From Pantoea phytobeneficialis (GTDB lineage: Bacteria; Pseudomonadota; Gammaproteobacteria; Enterobacterales; Enterobacteriaceae), in assembly GCF_009728735.1 (NCBI RefSeq), contig NZ_CP024636.1, positions 2,688,659 through 2,752,658 on the forward strand: DNA of 64,000 nt. The letters are read 5' to 3'. Position 1 is the stretch's first letter, and every line of letters begins with the position of its first letter. The notes beneath the pieces are model-generated. The model did no database searches and was not told where the DNA came from. It saw nothing but the letters and a program-made list of their open reading frames with translations. Positions 10,400 to 19,572 of this stretch are shown piece after piece. Position numbers and translations under genes: made by a program.

Positions 10400-11113
10400 A
10401 TGAAAAAACAGTTAACGATGCTGGCTCTGCTGGTCAGCACCTTCTCCGGGCTGGTTCATGCCGATGACAGCGCCATCCAGCAGGCTTTGAAAAAGTTGGG
10501 ACTGCAACAGACGGAAATTCAGCCGTCACCGCTGCCAGGCATCAAAACTGTGCTGACGGAGAGTGGCGTGTTGTACGTCACCGACGATGGTAAGCACATG
10601 ATTCAGGGGCCGTTGTACGATGTCAGCGGCGCACAACCGGTGAACGTGACGAACCAGCTGCTGGAGAAGAAAGTCACGGCGCTGGAACCGCAAATGATTA
10701 TCTACAAAGCGCCGAAACAACAACACGTTATCACCGTGTTTACCGACATTACCTGTGGTTATTGCCGTAAGCTGCATGAGCAAATGGCTGACTACAACGC
10801 GTTGGGCATCACCGTGCGTTACCTGGCATTCCCGCGTGAAGGTCTGCATGGTCAGGTCGAAAAAGCGATGAAAGCCATCTGGTGCAGTGCCGATCGTAAC
10901 AAACAGTTTGATGAGGCGATGAAAGGTAATGCGCCGCAGATGGACGCACCGGCGACCTGCAAAATCGATCTCGACCAGCAATATAAACTGGGCATCCTGT
11001 TTGGTATTCAGGGCACGCCTGCCATCCTGACCGACAGCGGCATGATGATCCCGGGTTATCAGGGGCCACAGGAGCTGAAGCAAGTGCTCGACGGCCAGAA
11101 AAGTGGCGGTTAA
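10400..11113 (+). CDS. dsbC: Thiol:disulfide interchange protein DsbC
   Basis: DsbC is the periplasmic disulfide isomerase kept reduced by DsbD. The 237-residue precursor has a Sec signal peptide ending about residue 21 (..SGLVHA|DD), an N-terminal dimerisation domain and a thioredoxin fold with the active site CGYC at 119-122. A second Cys pair occurs at CSAD and TCKID, as in the family. ATG 10400 has AGGAAATGAG upstream; earlier in-frame codons overlap xerD and would hide the signal peptide. Confidence 0.95.
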   Translation: MKKQLTMLALLVSTFSGLVHADDSAIQQALKKLGLQQTEIQPSPLPGIKTVLTESGVLYVTDDGKHMIQGPLYDVSGAQPVNVTNQLLEKKVTALEPQMIIYKAPKQQHVITVFTDITCGYCRKLHEQMADYNALGITVRYLAFPREGLHGQVEKAMKAIWCSADRNKQFDEAMKGNAPQMDAPATCKIDLDQQYKLGILFGIQGTPAILTDSGMMIPGYQGPQELKQVLDGQKSGG

Positions 11114-11119
11114 TCCACA

Positions 11120-12850
11120 GTGATCCATTCTGTTGAACTGCGTCGGCGTGAACCCCATGCCGACGATACCTTGCCTGCCGATTTGCCGCCGCTGCTGCGG
11201 CGGCTCTACCTGCAACGTGGCGTGCGTGATGCCGCTGAACTCGAACGCGGTGCTAAACATCTGCTGCCGTGGCAAACGCTTGGTGGCATCGATGCTGCGG
11301 TGACGCTGCTGCATCAGATGCTGCGCGACGGTCGCCGCATTGTGGTGGTGGGCGATTTTGACGCCGATGGTGCCACCAGCACCGCGTTAACGGTGCTGGC
11401 GCTGCGCAGTCTCGGTGGCAACATCGACTACCTTGTCCCCAACCGTTTTGAAGATGGCTACGGCCTCAGCCCGGAAGTGGTGGAGCAGGCGCGGGCGCGC
11501 GGTGCCGAGATGATCCTCACGGTAGATAACGGCATTTCGTCGCATGCGGGCGTCGATACGGCGCATCAGCATGGCATCCCGGTGCTGGTCACCGATCACC
11601 ACCTGCCGGGTGAAACGCTGCCTGCTGCCGAAGCCATTGTTAATCCAAATCTGAACGACAGCGATTTCCCCTCACGGGCGCTGGCGGGCGTGGGCGTCGC
11701 CTTCTATCTGATGCTGGCGTTGCGCGCGTACCTGCGTACGCAAAACTGGTTTAGCGAGGGCCGGGCGGAACCCAATCTGGCGGAATGGCTTGATCTGGTA
11801 GCGCTGGGCACCGTGGCTGACGTGGTACCGTTGGATGCCAACAACCGCATTCTGGTGTGGCAAGGCTTAAGCCGCATCCGCGCCGGGAAATGCCGCGCCG
11901 GTATTCGTGCGTTGCTGGAAATCGCCAATCGCGATGCGCGACAACTGGTGGCGAGCGATCTCGGTTTCGCCATCGGTCCCCGTCTCAATGCGGCGGGGCG
12001 TCTGGATGATATGTCGGTGGGCGTTGCCTTGTTGCTGACCGAAGACATCAGCGAAGCGCGCATGCTGGCCAACGAGCTGGACGCGTTGAATCAGACGCGT
12101 AAAGAGATTGAGCAGGGCATGAAAAGCGAAGCGCTGGCGTTGTGTGATGCGCTGGAGCGACAACACACCGACTTGCCGCTCGGTCTGGCGTTCTACCATC
12201 CCGAGTGGCATCAGGGAGTGGTAGGGATTTTGGCTTCGCGCCTCAAGGAGCGTTTCCACCGTCCGGTGATCGCTTTCGCTCCGGCAGGGGACGGCACGCT
12301 GAAGGGCTCTGGCCGCTCGATTGCCGGGCTCCATCTGCGTGACGCGCTGGAACGTCTCGATACCCTGCATCCTGGCCTGATGATCAAATTCGGCGGTCAT
12401 GCGATGGCCGCGGGATTATCGCTGCAAGAAGCTCGCTACGAAGAGTTTCGTCAGCGCTTTGCCGCGTTGATTGACGAATGGCTGGATGGCGAAGCGTTGC
12501 AGGGGGTAATCTGGTCAGATGGTGAATTGCGCGCGCAGGAGTTTTCGCTGCAAACCGCTGAGCTACTGCGGGAAGCGGGACCCTGGGGCCAGGCATTCCC
12601 TGAACCGGTATTTGATGGCCGGTTTAAACTGCTGCAACAACGGCTGGTGGGTGAACGTCATCTGAAAGTGATGGTGGAGCCGATTGGCGGAGGTCCGTTG
12701 CTGGATGGCATCGCCTTTAACGTTGATACGACTTTGTGGCCGGACAGCAGCGTGCGCCAGGTCGAACTGGCCTACAAACTGGACATTAACGAGTATCGTG
12801 GCAACCGTTCGGTGCAGCTGATTATCGACCATCTGTGGCCGCTGGCATAA
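11120..12850 (+). CDS. recJ: Single-stranded-DNA exonuclease RecJ
   Basis: RecJ is the 5'-3' single-strand exonuclease of RecF-pathway repair and mismatch repair. The product is 576 residues (E. coli 577) and colinear. DHH-superfamily motifs are visible: VVGDFDADGATST, TVDNGISSH, VTDHHLPG and the DHHA1 segment KFGGHAMAAGLSL. GTG 11120, only 6 bp after the dsbC stop, gives MIHSVELRRRE, matching MKQQIQLRRRE of E. coli. The tight spacing implies coupling to dsbC. Confidence 0.95.
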   Translation: MIHSVELRRREPHADDTLPADLPPLLRRLYLQRGVRDAAELERGAKHLLPWQTLGGIDAAVTLLHQMLRDGRRIVVVGDFDADGATSTALTVLALRSLGGNIDYLVPNRFEDGYGLSPEVVEQARARGAEMILTVDNGISSHAGVDTAHQHGIPVLVTDHHLPGETLPAAEAIVNPNLNDSDFPSRALAGVGVAFYLMLALRAYLRTQNWFSEGRAEPNLAEWLDLVALGTVADVVPLDANNRILVWQGLSRIRAGKCRAGIRALLEIANRDARQLVASDLGFAIGPRLNAAGRLDDMSVGVALLLTEDISEARMLANELDALNQTRKEIEQGMKSEALALCDALERQHTDLPLGLAFYHPEWHQGVVGILASRLKERFHRPVIAFAPAGDGTLKGSGRSIAGLHLRDALERLDTLHPGLMIKFGGHAMAAGLSLQEARYEEFRQRFAALIDEWLDGEALQGVIWSDGELRAQEFSLQTAELLREAGPWGQAFPEPVFDGRFKLLQQRLVGERHLKVMVEPIGGGPLLDGIAFNVDTTLWPDSSVRQVELAYKLDINEYRGNRSVQLIIDHLWPLA

Positions 12851-12873
12851 GCGGCCAGCAAAGCTATAAAGTG

Positions 12874-12908
12874 AACGCGCTTTCGGTTAAACTAGCGCGT
12901 TAGATTTT
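12874..12908 (+). terminator. Possible recJ terminator / prfB leader hairpin
   Basis: AACGCGCT (12874-12881) and AGCGCGTT (12894-12901) are perfectly complementary around a 12-base loop, followed by AGATTTTTC. It may end recJ transcripts; the loop is long and the U-run interrupted, so read-through into prfB is plausible. Confidence 0.4.
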
Positions 12909-12945
12909 TCTCCTCTCACGAATCGTCAAAAAAGACTGAAAAGCC

Positions 12946-14044
12946 ATGTTTGAAATCAACCCGGTCAAAAACCGTATTCAGGACCTCACCGAGCGCAGCG
13001 ACGTTCTTAGGGGGTATCTTTGACTACGATGCCAAGAAAGAACGCCTCGAAGAAGTAAACGCCGAGCTGGAACAACCTGACGTCTGGAACGAACCTGAGC
13101 GTGCGCAAGCGCTGGGTAAAGAACGTTCGTCGTTAGAAATCATCGTCGGCACCCTGGACCAGATGTATCAGGGGCTGGAAGATGTGCAGGGCCTGCTGGA
13201 GCTGGCGGTTGAAGCCGATGACGAAGAAACCTTCAACGACACCATTGCCGAGCTGGACGTGTTGGAAACCAAGCTGGGTGAACTGGAATTCCGTCGTATG
13301 TTCTCCGGTGAATACGACAGCGCCGACTGCTACATCGACCTGCAAGCCGGTTCCGGCGGCACCGAAGCGCAGGACTGGGCCAGCATGCTGATGCGCATGT
13401 ACCTGCGCTGGGCAGAAGCCAAAGGCTTCAAAACCGAGATTATTGAAGAGTCAGAAGGTGAAGTGGCCGGTCTGAAATCCGCCACCATTCGTGTTTCTGG
13501 CGAATATGCTTTCGGCTGGCTGCGTACCGAAACCGGCGTCCATCGCCTGGTGCGTAAGAGTCCGTTTGACTCGGGTGGCCGTCGTCACACCTCCTTCAGT
13601 TCTGCCTTTATCTATCCGGAAGTGGATGACGATATTGATATCGAAATCAACCCGGCAGATCTGCGTATTGACGTTTACCGTGCTTCGGGCGCGGGTGGTC
13701 AGCACGTTAACCGTACGGAATCTGCGGTACGTATCACCCACATTCCGACCGGCACCGTGACCCAGTGTCAGAACGATCGTTCGCAGCATAAGAACAAAGA
13801 TCAGGCCATGAAGCAGATGAAAGCGAAGCTGTATGAGCTTGAGATGCAAAAGAAAAATGCTGAGAAACAGGCGGCGGAAGATAACAAATCTGACATCGGC
13901 TGGGGCAGCCAGATCCGTTCATACGTTCTCGATGATTCGCGCATCAAAGATCTGCGTACTGGCGTAGAAACGCGTAACACCCAGGCGGTGTTGGATGGCG
14001 ATCTCGATCGTTTTATTGAAGCAAGTTTAAAAGCAGGGCTATAA
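12946..14044 (+). CDS. prfB: Peptide chain release factor 2 (programmed +1 frameshift)
   Basis: RF2 ends translation at UGA and UAA. Translation starts at ATG 12946 ([14 protein letters not shown]), meets an in-frame TGA at codon 26 (13021-13023) and must shift +1 at CTT to continue from GAC 13022, giving a 365-residue protein identical in length to E. coli RF2. Downstream features are the stop-recognition SPF motif in RKSPFDSGG and the catalytic GGQ in GAGGQHVN. The residue before SGAGGQ is Ala, as in most species, not the Thr of E. coli K-12. A simple ORF caller starts at 12950 in a wrong frame. It is cotranscribed with lysS, 9 bp downstream. Confidence 0.97.
13006..13024 (+). promoter_or_regulatory. 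RF2 autoregulatory frameshift site
   Basis: CTT AGG GGG TAT CTT TGA C: the Shine-Dalgarno-like AGGGGG (13009-13014) lies three bases before the CTT TGA C slip site. When RF2 is scarce the ribosome pauses at UGA and slips +1, raising RF2 synthesis. The arrangement is the canonical one from E. coli. Confidence 0.97.
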
Positions 14045-14053
14045 GGAACCGAC

Positions 14054-15574
14054 ATGTCTGAACAACAACCGCAGAGCGCTGATGCCGCACTTGAGTTAAA
14101 TAACGAACTGAAAACGCGTCGCGAAAAACTCAGCGCGCTGCGTGAAACCGGCGTGGCGTTTCCTAACGATTTTCGCCGTGACACCACCTCCGATCAGCTG
14201 CACGCCAGCTATGACGAAAAGAGCAACGAAGAGCTGGAAGACCTTGGCATCGAGGTCAGTGTTGCCGGTCGTATGATGACCCGCCGTATCATGGGCAAAG
14301 CGTCATTCATCACGTTGCAGGACGTCGGTGGCCGCATTCAGTTGTACGTGGCGCGCGATGATCTGGCGGAAGGCGTCTACAACGAGCAATTCAAGAAGTG
14401 GGATCTCGGCGATATCCTCGGCGCACGCGGTAAGCTGTTCAAAACCAAAACCGGTGAGCTGTCAATCCACTGCTCAGAACTGCGTCTGCTGACCAAAGCG
14501 CTGCGTCCTTTGCCGGACAAATTCCACGGCCTGGCCGATCAGGAAACCCGTTATCGTCAGCGTTACCTGGACCTGATTGCCAACGACGAATCGCGTCACA
14601 CCTTCCAGGTGCGTTCAAAAATCATGGCGGGCATTCGTCAGTTCATGGTTGGTCGCGACTTTATGGAAGTGGAAACCCCGATGATGCAGGTGATCCCGGG
14701 TGGTGCGTCAGCCCGTCCGTTTATCACCCATCACAATGCGCTCGACATCGATATGTACCTGCGTATTGCGCCGGAACTGTATCTGAAGCGTCTGGTGGTT
14801 GGCGGTTTTGATCGCGTGTTTGAGATCAACCGTAACTTCCGTAACGAAGGCATCTCTCCGCGCCACAACCCAGAGTTCACCATGATGGAACTCTACATGG
14901 CGTATGCGGATTACAAAGATCTGATCGAGCTGACCGAAAGCCTGTTCCGTACTCTGGCGCAGGACGTCCTCGGCACCACGGAAGTCCCGTACGGTGAGAA
15001 CACCTTCGATTTCGGCAAGCCGTTCGAAAAACTCACCATGCGCGAAGCGATCAAAAAGTACCGTCCGGAAACTGATCTGGCGGATCTGGATGATTTCGAC
15101 AAAGCCGTGGCGATTGCCAACTCACTGCACATCAAAGTCGAGAAGAGCTGGGGTCTGGGCCGCGTGGTTACCGAGATCTTCGAAGAAACCGCCGAAGCGC
15201 ATCTGATCCAGCCGACCTTCATCACCGAATATCCGGCAGAAGTGTCACCGCTGGCACGTCGTAACGACGAGAACCCGGAAATCACCGATCGCTTTGAATT
15301 CTTCATCGGTGGTCGTGAAATCGGTAACGGCTTCTCCGAGCTGAATGATGCGGAAGATCAGGCTGAGCGTTTCCTGCAACAGGTGAACGCTAAAGATGCC
15401 GGTGATGACGAAGCGATGTTCTATGACGAAGACTATGTCACCGCGCTGGAACATGGTCTGCCGCCAACTGCCGGTCTGGGTATTGGTATCGACCGTATGG
15501 TGATGTTGTTTACCAACAGCCACACCATTCGCGACGTAATCCTGTTCCCGGCACTGCGCCCTTCAGGTAAATAA
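14054..15574 (+). CDS. lysS: Lysyl-tRNA synthetase (class II)
   Basis: LysS charges tRNA-Lys. The 506-residue product has the N-terminal OB-fold anticodon-binding domain ([14 protein letters not shown]...) and the class II catalytic core with motif 2 ([18 protein letters not shown]) and motif 3 ([12 protein letters not shown]). The ATG lies 9 bp after the prfB stop, preceded by AAGGAACC; prfB-lysS pairing is conserved in Enterobacterales. A repeat unit and an intrinsic terminator follow. Confidence 0.97.
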   Translation: MSEQQPQSADAALELNNELKTRREKLSALRETGVAFPNDFRRDTTSDQLHASYDEKSNEELEDLGIEVSVAGRMMTRRIMGKASFITLQDVGGRIQLYVARDDLAEGVYNEQFKKWDLGDILGARGKLFKTKTGELSIHCSELRLLTKALRPLPDKFHGLADQETRYRQRYLDLIANDESRHTFQVRSKIMAGIRQFMVGRDFMEVETPMMQVIPGGASARPFITHHNALDIDMYLRIAPELYLKRLVVGGFDRVFEINRNFRNEGISPRHNPEFTMMELYMAYADYKDLIELTESLFRTLAQDVLGTTEVPYGENTFDFGKPFEKLTMREAIKKYRPETDLADLDDFDKAVAIANSLHIKVEKSWGLGRVVTEIFEETAEAHLIQPTFITEYPAEVSPLARRNDENPEITDRFEFFIGGREIGNGFSELNDAEDQAERFLQQVNAKDAGDDEAMFYDEDYVTALEHGLPPTAGLGIGIDRMVMLFTNSHTIRDVILFPALRPSGK

Positions 15575-15585
15575 TCACACCATCC

Positions 15586-15613
15586 GTAGCGGCGCGATAA
15601 ATCGCGCCGCTAC
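15586..15613. repeat. Dispersed palindromic repeat, copy 3 (single compact unit)
   Basis: A 28-bp near-perfect palindrome (GTAGCGGCGCGAT joined directly to its inverse) just after lysS and before the terminator. It is the spacer-less form of the doublets elsewhere. Confidence 0.85.
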
Positions 15614-15620
15614 ATCCGGA

Positions 15621-15650
15621 AAAGGTCGGCATTGATGCCGACCTTTTTTC
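15621..15650 (+). terminator. prfB-lysS terminator
   Basis: AAAGGTCGGCAT (15621-15632), two-base loop gap, ATGCCGACCTTT (15635-15646) then TTTC: a strong intrinsic terminator. It separates lysS from the RpiR-type regulator. Confidence 0.9.
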
Positions 15651-15722
15651 TCCATTAAAAAATCCAGATGACAACCCGGCACGCTCTGTGCAGGATGGTT
15701 TTTTTATTTTCAGGGATCCACC

Positions 15723-16574
15723 ATGAGTGCAAAAACGGCATCACTGGAAGGCCGGATTCGTCAGCACTGGGAGCAACTCTCCAGCCACGAACAGCGGCTG
15801 GCCGACGTACTGCTGGCAGCCCCAGGCCAGCTCGCCATGAATACCGCCACTGAACTGGCGCACAGCGCCGGGGTTTCCAAAGCCACCACCACGCGTTTTT
15901 TCCGCCACCTCGGTTATGAAAGCTACGAAGCCGCTCGCCGTCAGGCGCGTGATATGCAGAGCAGCGGTTCACCGCTTTATCTGCAAGCCGCACCCAGCGC
16001 TTCACCGCTCGACAGCATCATGCAGCAACATCTGGAAAAAGAGATCGCCAATCTGGTGAACAGCTATCGCACGCTGGAGAGCAGCCAGTTGCAGGATGCG
16101 GTCAGCGCCATCGCCCGCGCACGGCGCGTGGTGGTGATGGGCTGGCGTCATAGCCAGACCATTGCGCAACTGATCTATCGCGATCTGATCCACGTTCACC
16201 CCGATATACGCCTGCTGCCTCGCCCCGGCGATTCGCTGGCGGAGCATCTGGCATCACTGAATGAACAGGATGTGGTGATTTGCGTTGGCCTGCGTCGTCG
16301 TATGCCAGCGTTAGAGGCCGCGATGAATGCGTTGGCCGAGCGCCAGGTACCGATGCTGTATCTGGCCGATGTGCTGTCCGGCAAACCGGCCCGCCATGCG
16401 CAATGGGTGGTACGCTGCCACACCGACAGTAGCCTGATTTTTGACAGCACCGCTGCACTCTCCGGCATCTGCAACTTGCTGTGCTCCCTGGTGGCGCGCG
16501 AGATGGGCAAAGCCAGCAACGATTACCTCGCCCAGGTTGAAGCGCTGCACCAATCCCTAGACGAACTCGAATAA
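15723..16574 (+). CDS. RpiR/MurR-family transcriptional regulator
   Basis: This 283-residue protein has an N-terminal HTH_6 domain (about residues 1-77; NTATELAHSAGVSKATTTRFFRHLGY is the helix-turn-helix) and a C-terminal SIS domain (about 120-260), the sugar-phosphate-type ligand fold of RpiR/MurR regulators. It lies immediately upstream of, and in the same direction as, the transport and DUF1989 genes. A perfect 18-bp palindrome sits in the 241-bp gap before the next gene, so it probably controls that operon. The SIS-domain ligand is unknown and need not be a sugar phosphate in this context. A GATCCACC sequence and weak AGGGA precede ATG 15723. Confidence 0.85.
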   Translation: MSAKTASLEGRIRQHWEQLSSHEQRLADVLLAAPGQLAMNTATELAHSAGVSKATTTRFFRHLGYESYEAARRQARDMQSSGSPLYLQAAPSASPLDSIMQQHLEKEIANLVNSYRTLESSQLQDAVSAIARARRVVVMGWRHSQTIAQLIYRDLIHVHPDIRLLPRPGDSLAEHLASLNEQDVVICVGLRRRMPALEAAMNALAERQVPMLYLADVLSGKPARHAQWVVRCHTDSSLIFDSTAALSGICNLLCSLVAREMGKASNDYLAQVEALHQSLDELE

Positions 16575-16679
16575 CGCCCCGCGCTGGCGCATATTGCACC
16601 CGCCATTGCACCGAAATGGTGCGCTGGCGGGCATCCCTGTTTCCAATGTATGAAATCACAGAAACGACAAATATGAACT

Positions 16680-16697
16680 AAGAAACAAATGTTTCTT
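16680..16697. promoter_or_regulatory. Perfect 18-bp palindrome, likely RpiR-type operator
   Basis: AAGAAACA and TGTTTCTT, separated by AA, form a perfect inverted repeat 119 bp upstream of the solute-binding protein start and 106 bp after the regulator gene. It is not followed by a U-run and is too AT-rich to be a terminator. A dimeric regulator such as the adjacent RpiR protein would be expected to bind it. Binding is inferred. Confidence 0.55.
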
Positions 16698-16815
16698 TAT
16701 GATTGTACAGGGAAAAATGATATCCCCGACCCTGGTATGCGTGGTGTGTGAAAAATCTGGCACAAAATATGCTCAGAAGAAAAAGACATTTCACCAACAC
16801 CAGGGAAACACCATA

Positions 16816-17652
16816 ATGAAAAAAACCGCTTGGCTCATCGCCGCACTTTTATCTGTTGGATCGCTGGCACAGGCGCAAGCCGATACGCTGGCCGATATCA
16901 AAAGCAGCGGCAAAATCACCGTCGGTATCGACCCGACATTTCCTCCGTATGAGTACACCGACGACAGCGGCGCGATCACTGGCTACAGCGTGGCGATCAT
17001 GCAATCCTTCGCCAAAGATCTCGGCGTGAAACTGGAGTTTCAGAAAACCGCCTTCAGCGGCATTTTGCCGGGCCTGATTTCCGGCTCGTTTAACGCCGAA
17101 GGTTCCTCCCTCAACGTCACCGCCGAACGGGCGAAAAAAGTGCTGTTCACCGTGCCTTACAGCAAAACCGTCAACGGTGTGCTGGTGCGCGAAGATGAAG
17201 CCAAAACCTTTAGCGGCAAAACCCTCAGCCCGGAAAGTCTGTCCGGCCTGCGCGGTGCCGTGAAAAGCGCCAGCGTGCCAGAACAATTGTTGAAAGGCTT
17301 TAACGACGAACTGAAAAAAGCCGGTAAGAAACCGATCACCATCATCAGCGTCGATTCGCTGGATCAAACCGTCAGCACCCTGATGACCAAACGCGCGGAT
17401 TTCGTCTACGACGATATCTCCGTGCTGGCGCCGGTGGTGAAGAAGTACCCGAGCAAAGTGGCGCAGGTCGGAGAAGTCGGTCCGTCACAATGGATGGGTT
17501 GGGCAACGCGTAAAGAAGACGGCAGCCTGAACAAAGCCCTGAGCGACCACATTCTGGCGATGCAGAAAGATGGCGAGCTGACCAGGCTGCAACAGCAGTA
17601 TCTCGGCACCACCTTTACCGTTCCGGCCAGCGATTTCATTCCCCAGGAGTAA
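16816..17652 (+). CDS. Periplasmic solute-binding protein, polar amino acid type (family 3)
   Basis: The 278-residue precursor has a Sec signal peptide (MKKTAWLIAALLSVGSLAQAQA) and a mature PBPb/SBP_bac_3 fold starting TLADIKSSGKITVGIDPTFPPYEY, the hallmark of ABC transporters for polar amino acids and related cations. The Asp/Glu-lined site expected for positively charged ligands cannot be judged from sequence alone. ATG 16816 restores the signal peptide; the ORF extends upstream to 16699 without similarity. It is followed after 2 bp by a DUF1989 gene and, further on, by two matching permeases. Confidence 0.9.
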   Translation: MKKTAWLIAALLSVGSLAQAQADTLADIKSSGKITVGIDPTFPPYEYTDDSGAITGYSVAIMQSFAKDLGVKLEFQKTAFSGILPGLISGSFNAEGSSLNVTAERAKKVLFTVPYSKTVNGVLVREDEAKTFSGKTLSPESLSGLRGAVKSASVPEQLLKGFNDELKKAGKKPITIISVDSLDQTVSTLMTKRADFVYDDISVLAPVVKKYPSKVAQVGEVGPSQWMGWATRKEDGSLNKALSDHILAMQKDGELTRLQQQYLGTTFTVPASDFIPQE

Positions 17653-17654
17653 TT

Positions 17655-18287
17655 ATGTGTCAGTCAACCCTGACGGTCCCGGCGGGCCACGGCAAAACCT
17701 TCCGTGTGCGCAAAGGGCAGTTTATTACCGTCATTGATAGCGAAGGGCAGCAGGCCGCGGATTTTGTCGCGGTCAATGCCGACGACCTGAACGAAAAGCT
17801 GTCGCCGGTCCATACCCGTCAGCATCTGCGTTCGCTGTTTTTCAAACCGGGTGATGCGTTGTGGTCGAGCGAGAACCGTCCCCTGTTGCGCATCGTTGCC
17901 GACACCATCGGCATTCACGATGCCAACGTGCCGGCCTGCGATCGCACCCGCTTCAGCGTGGATTTCGGCGTCGAAGGTCATCGCAACTGCGTGGATAATC
18001 TGCTGGAAGGCATGAAGGCCTATGGCGTGACCTATTTCAGCCTGCCGGAGCCGTTCAACCTGTTCCAGAACGGTCCGGTCACTGCCGATGGCCGTATGGA
18101 GGTGACTGACCCCCACAGCAAAGCGGGCGACAGCATCACCTTTGAAGCACTGTGCGACCTGATTTGCTCCGTCTCTTCCTGCCCGCAGGACATCATTCCG
18201 GGCAATGGTTTACAGGTGACGCCCATCGATATTCGCGTCAGCGATCACTACCACGCCGAGGAGAAGTCGCATGCTGTTAATGCGTGA
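17655..18287 (+). CDS. DUF1989 protein, copy A (carboxyguanidine deiminase-like)
   Basis: This 210-residue protein belongs to DUF1989, long labelled 'urea carboxylase-associated' and later shown for some members to form carboxyguanidine deiminase. The likely metal/active-site residues are present: His88, Cys95 in PACDRTRF, His109 and Cys112 in GHRNCVDN, and Cys176 in SSCPQDI. It starts 2 bp after the binding protein and overlaps copy B by 17 bp, so translation is coupled. No guanidine carboxylase or allophanate hydrolase gene lies nearby, so the true substrate is open. Confidence 0.85.
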   Translation: MCQSTLTVPAGHGKTFRVRKGQFITVIDSEGQQAADFVAVNADDLNEKLSPVHTRQHLRSLFFKPGDALWSSENRPLLRIVADTIGIHDANVPACDRTRFSVDFGVEGHRNCVDNLLEGMKAYGVTYFSLPEPFNLFQNGPVTADGRMEVTDPHSKAGDSITFEALCDLICSVSSCPQDIIPGNGLQVTPIDIRVSDHYHAEEKSHAVNA

Positions 18288-18918
18288 GAGTTATGAAGAA
18301 ACCGCGGTGCGCACCCTCGCAGCACCGATTGAGGTCACCGCGGGAGGTGTAGCATCGATTCGTGTGCTGCGTGGTCAACTGCTGCGTATCACCGCGCTGG
18401 GCGAAGGGGCGGTCGCGTCGTTGTTCGGTTTTAGCCTGCAAGACCCGGCGGTGTGGCTGTCGGTGCATCATACCCGCGTATTCAGCAACAGCTACCTGTT
18501 GGGTTCCGGGATGCGCCTGGTCAACAACCGTCGTCGTCCGATGATGGTGTTGGGCAAAGATAGCGTCAAACGTCACGACCTGCTGCTGCCCGGTTCCACT
18601 ACGGCGTTTCTGGCAGAGCGAGGCTACGGCGGCGAAGGCTGTATCGAAGCGGTCAGCGGCGAACTGGCTCGTCTGGGCATGACGGTGCCGAAACTGCCGG
18701 ACCCGATCAACCTGTTTATGCATGTCAAACTGACGCGTGAAGGCGACATCCTGCCGGAACAAAACCTTACCCAGCCAGGTGACAGCATTACCTGTCGCGT
18801 GGTGATGGACACGCGTTTCATCGTTTCCGCCTGCAATACCGGCATCGAGGGGAATGACAAGCCCGCACCGCTGCGGTTGTCAGTGGCGGAAAACCTGACG
18901 GATTTTAACGCGGAGTAA
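18271..18918 (+). CDS. DUF1989 protein, copy B (degenerate active site)
   Basis: This 215-residue DUF1989 paralogue aligns with copy A from the beta-strand VLRGQLLRITALG through PDPINLFMHV. Residues shared by copies A and C are changed: Ser109 replaces the Cys of the PACD motif, the HRNC motif reads GEGC (His lost, Cys124 kept), and CPQD reads CNTG. It is therefore likely a non-catalytic partner, comparable to the two-subunit arrangement reported for carboxyguanidine deiminase. ATG 18271 lies inside copy A; a second ATG at 18280 is also possible. The first permease follows after 3 bp. Confidence 0.8.
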   Translation: MLLMRESYEETAVRTLAAPIEVTAGGVASIRVLRGQLLRITALGEGAVASLFGFSLQDPAVWLSVHHTRVFSNSYLLGSGMRLVNNRRRPMMVLGKDSVKRHDLLLPGSTTAFLAERGYGGEGCIEAVSGELARLGMTVPKLPDPINLFMHVKLTREGDILPEQNLTQPGDSITCRVVMDTRFIVSACNTGIEGNDKPAPLRLSVAENLTDFNAE

Positions 18919-18921
18919 GCA

Positions 18922-19572
18922 ATGGGGCTGGATCAACAGGTAATAGCCGCGCTGCCGGAACTGGGGCACGGTCTGCTGATGACGCTGGTGCTGACGGTAC
19001 TGGCGTCAATGGTGAGCGTAGTGATGGGGCAGCTTGGCTGTTTCCTGCAACTGCGCCGTGCCTGGATCTGGCGCTTTATTGGCCGTCTCTACGTGAGCAT
19101 GATGCGTGGCACCCCGGCCATTGTTCAGCTGTTTGTGGTGTTTTTTACTCTACCGCGCCTGGGGCTGGGTGGTCAGCCGATGCTTGCAGCTGTGGTGGCG
19201 ATTGGTCTGAACAGTGGTGCGTACGTGGCGGAAATTCTGCGCGTTAACCGCAGTCTGGTGACGCGCGGTCAGTTGGAGGCCGCCCGGACGTTGGGGTTAA
19301 GCCGCGCGCTGACCTGGTGGTATGTCATCAATCCCCAGGTCATGCGCGCCAGCCTGCCAATGCTGGTGAATGAATTCACCATTTTGCTGAAAACCACTCC
19401 ACTGGCCTCGGTGGTGGCGCTGACGGAGTTGACCTATGCCGGTCAGATCGTTATCGCCCGCACTTATGATGCGACTCAGGTGTTGTTGCTGGTGGCAGCG
19501 GGGTATCTGTTAATTGCCTTGCCGCTGATTAGCGCGGCACGGCGGCTGGAAGCGAAACGGAGGCTGGCATAA
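18922..19572 (+). CDS. ABC transporter permease, HisM/GlnP type (1)
   Basis: This 216-residue membrane protein has about five transmembrane segments and the cytoplasmic EAA loop GQLEAARTLGLSRALTWW that docks on the ATPase. It belongs to the polar amino acid permease family (HisM/HisQ). Its start is 3 bp after copy B and its stop overlaps the start of the second permease by one base (TAATG), so the two form a heterodimeric channel. The expected ATP-binding subunit is not encoded in this operon or anywhere in the window. Confidence 0.9.
   Translation: MGLDQQVIAALPELGHGLLMTLVLTVLASMVSVVMGQLGCFLQLRRAWIWRFIGRLYVSMMRGTPAIVQLFVVFFTLPRLGLGGQPMLAAVVAIGLNSGAYVAEILRVNRSLVTRGQLEAARTLGLSRALTWWYVINPQVMRASLPMLVNEFTILLKTTPLASVVALTELTYAGQIVIARTYDATQVLLLVAAGYLLIALPLISAARRLEAKRRLA

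Noticed and set aside
12950..14044. prfB as an ORF starting at 12950 in a single frame, or prfB as a frameshifted pseudogene
   Set aside because: The true start is ATG 12946, and the frame change at 13018-13024 is the canonical programmed RF2 frameshift site, so the gene is intact.
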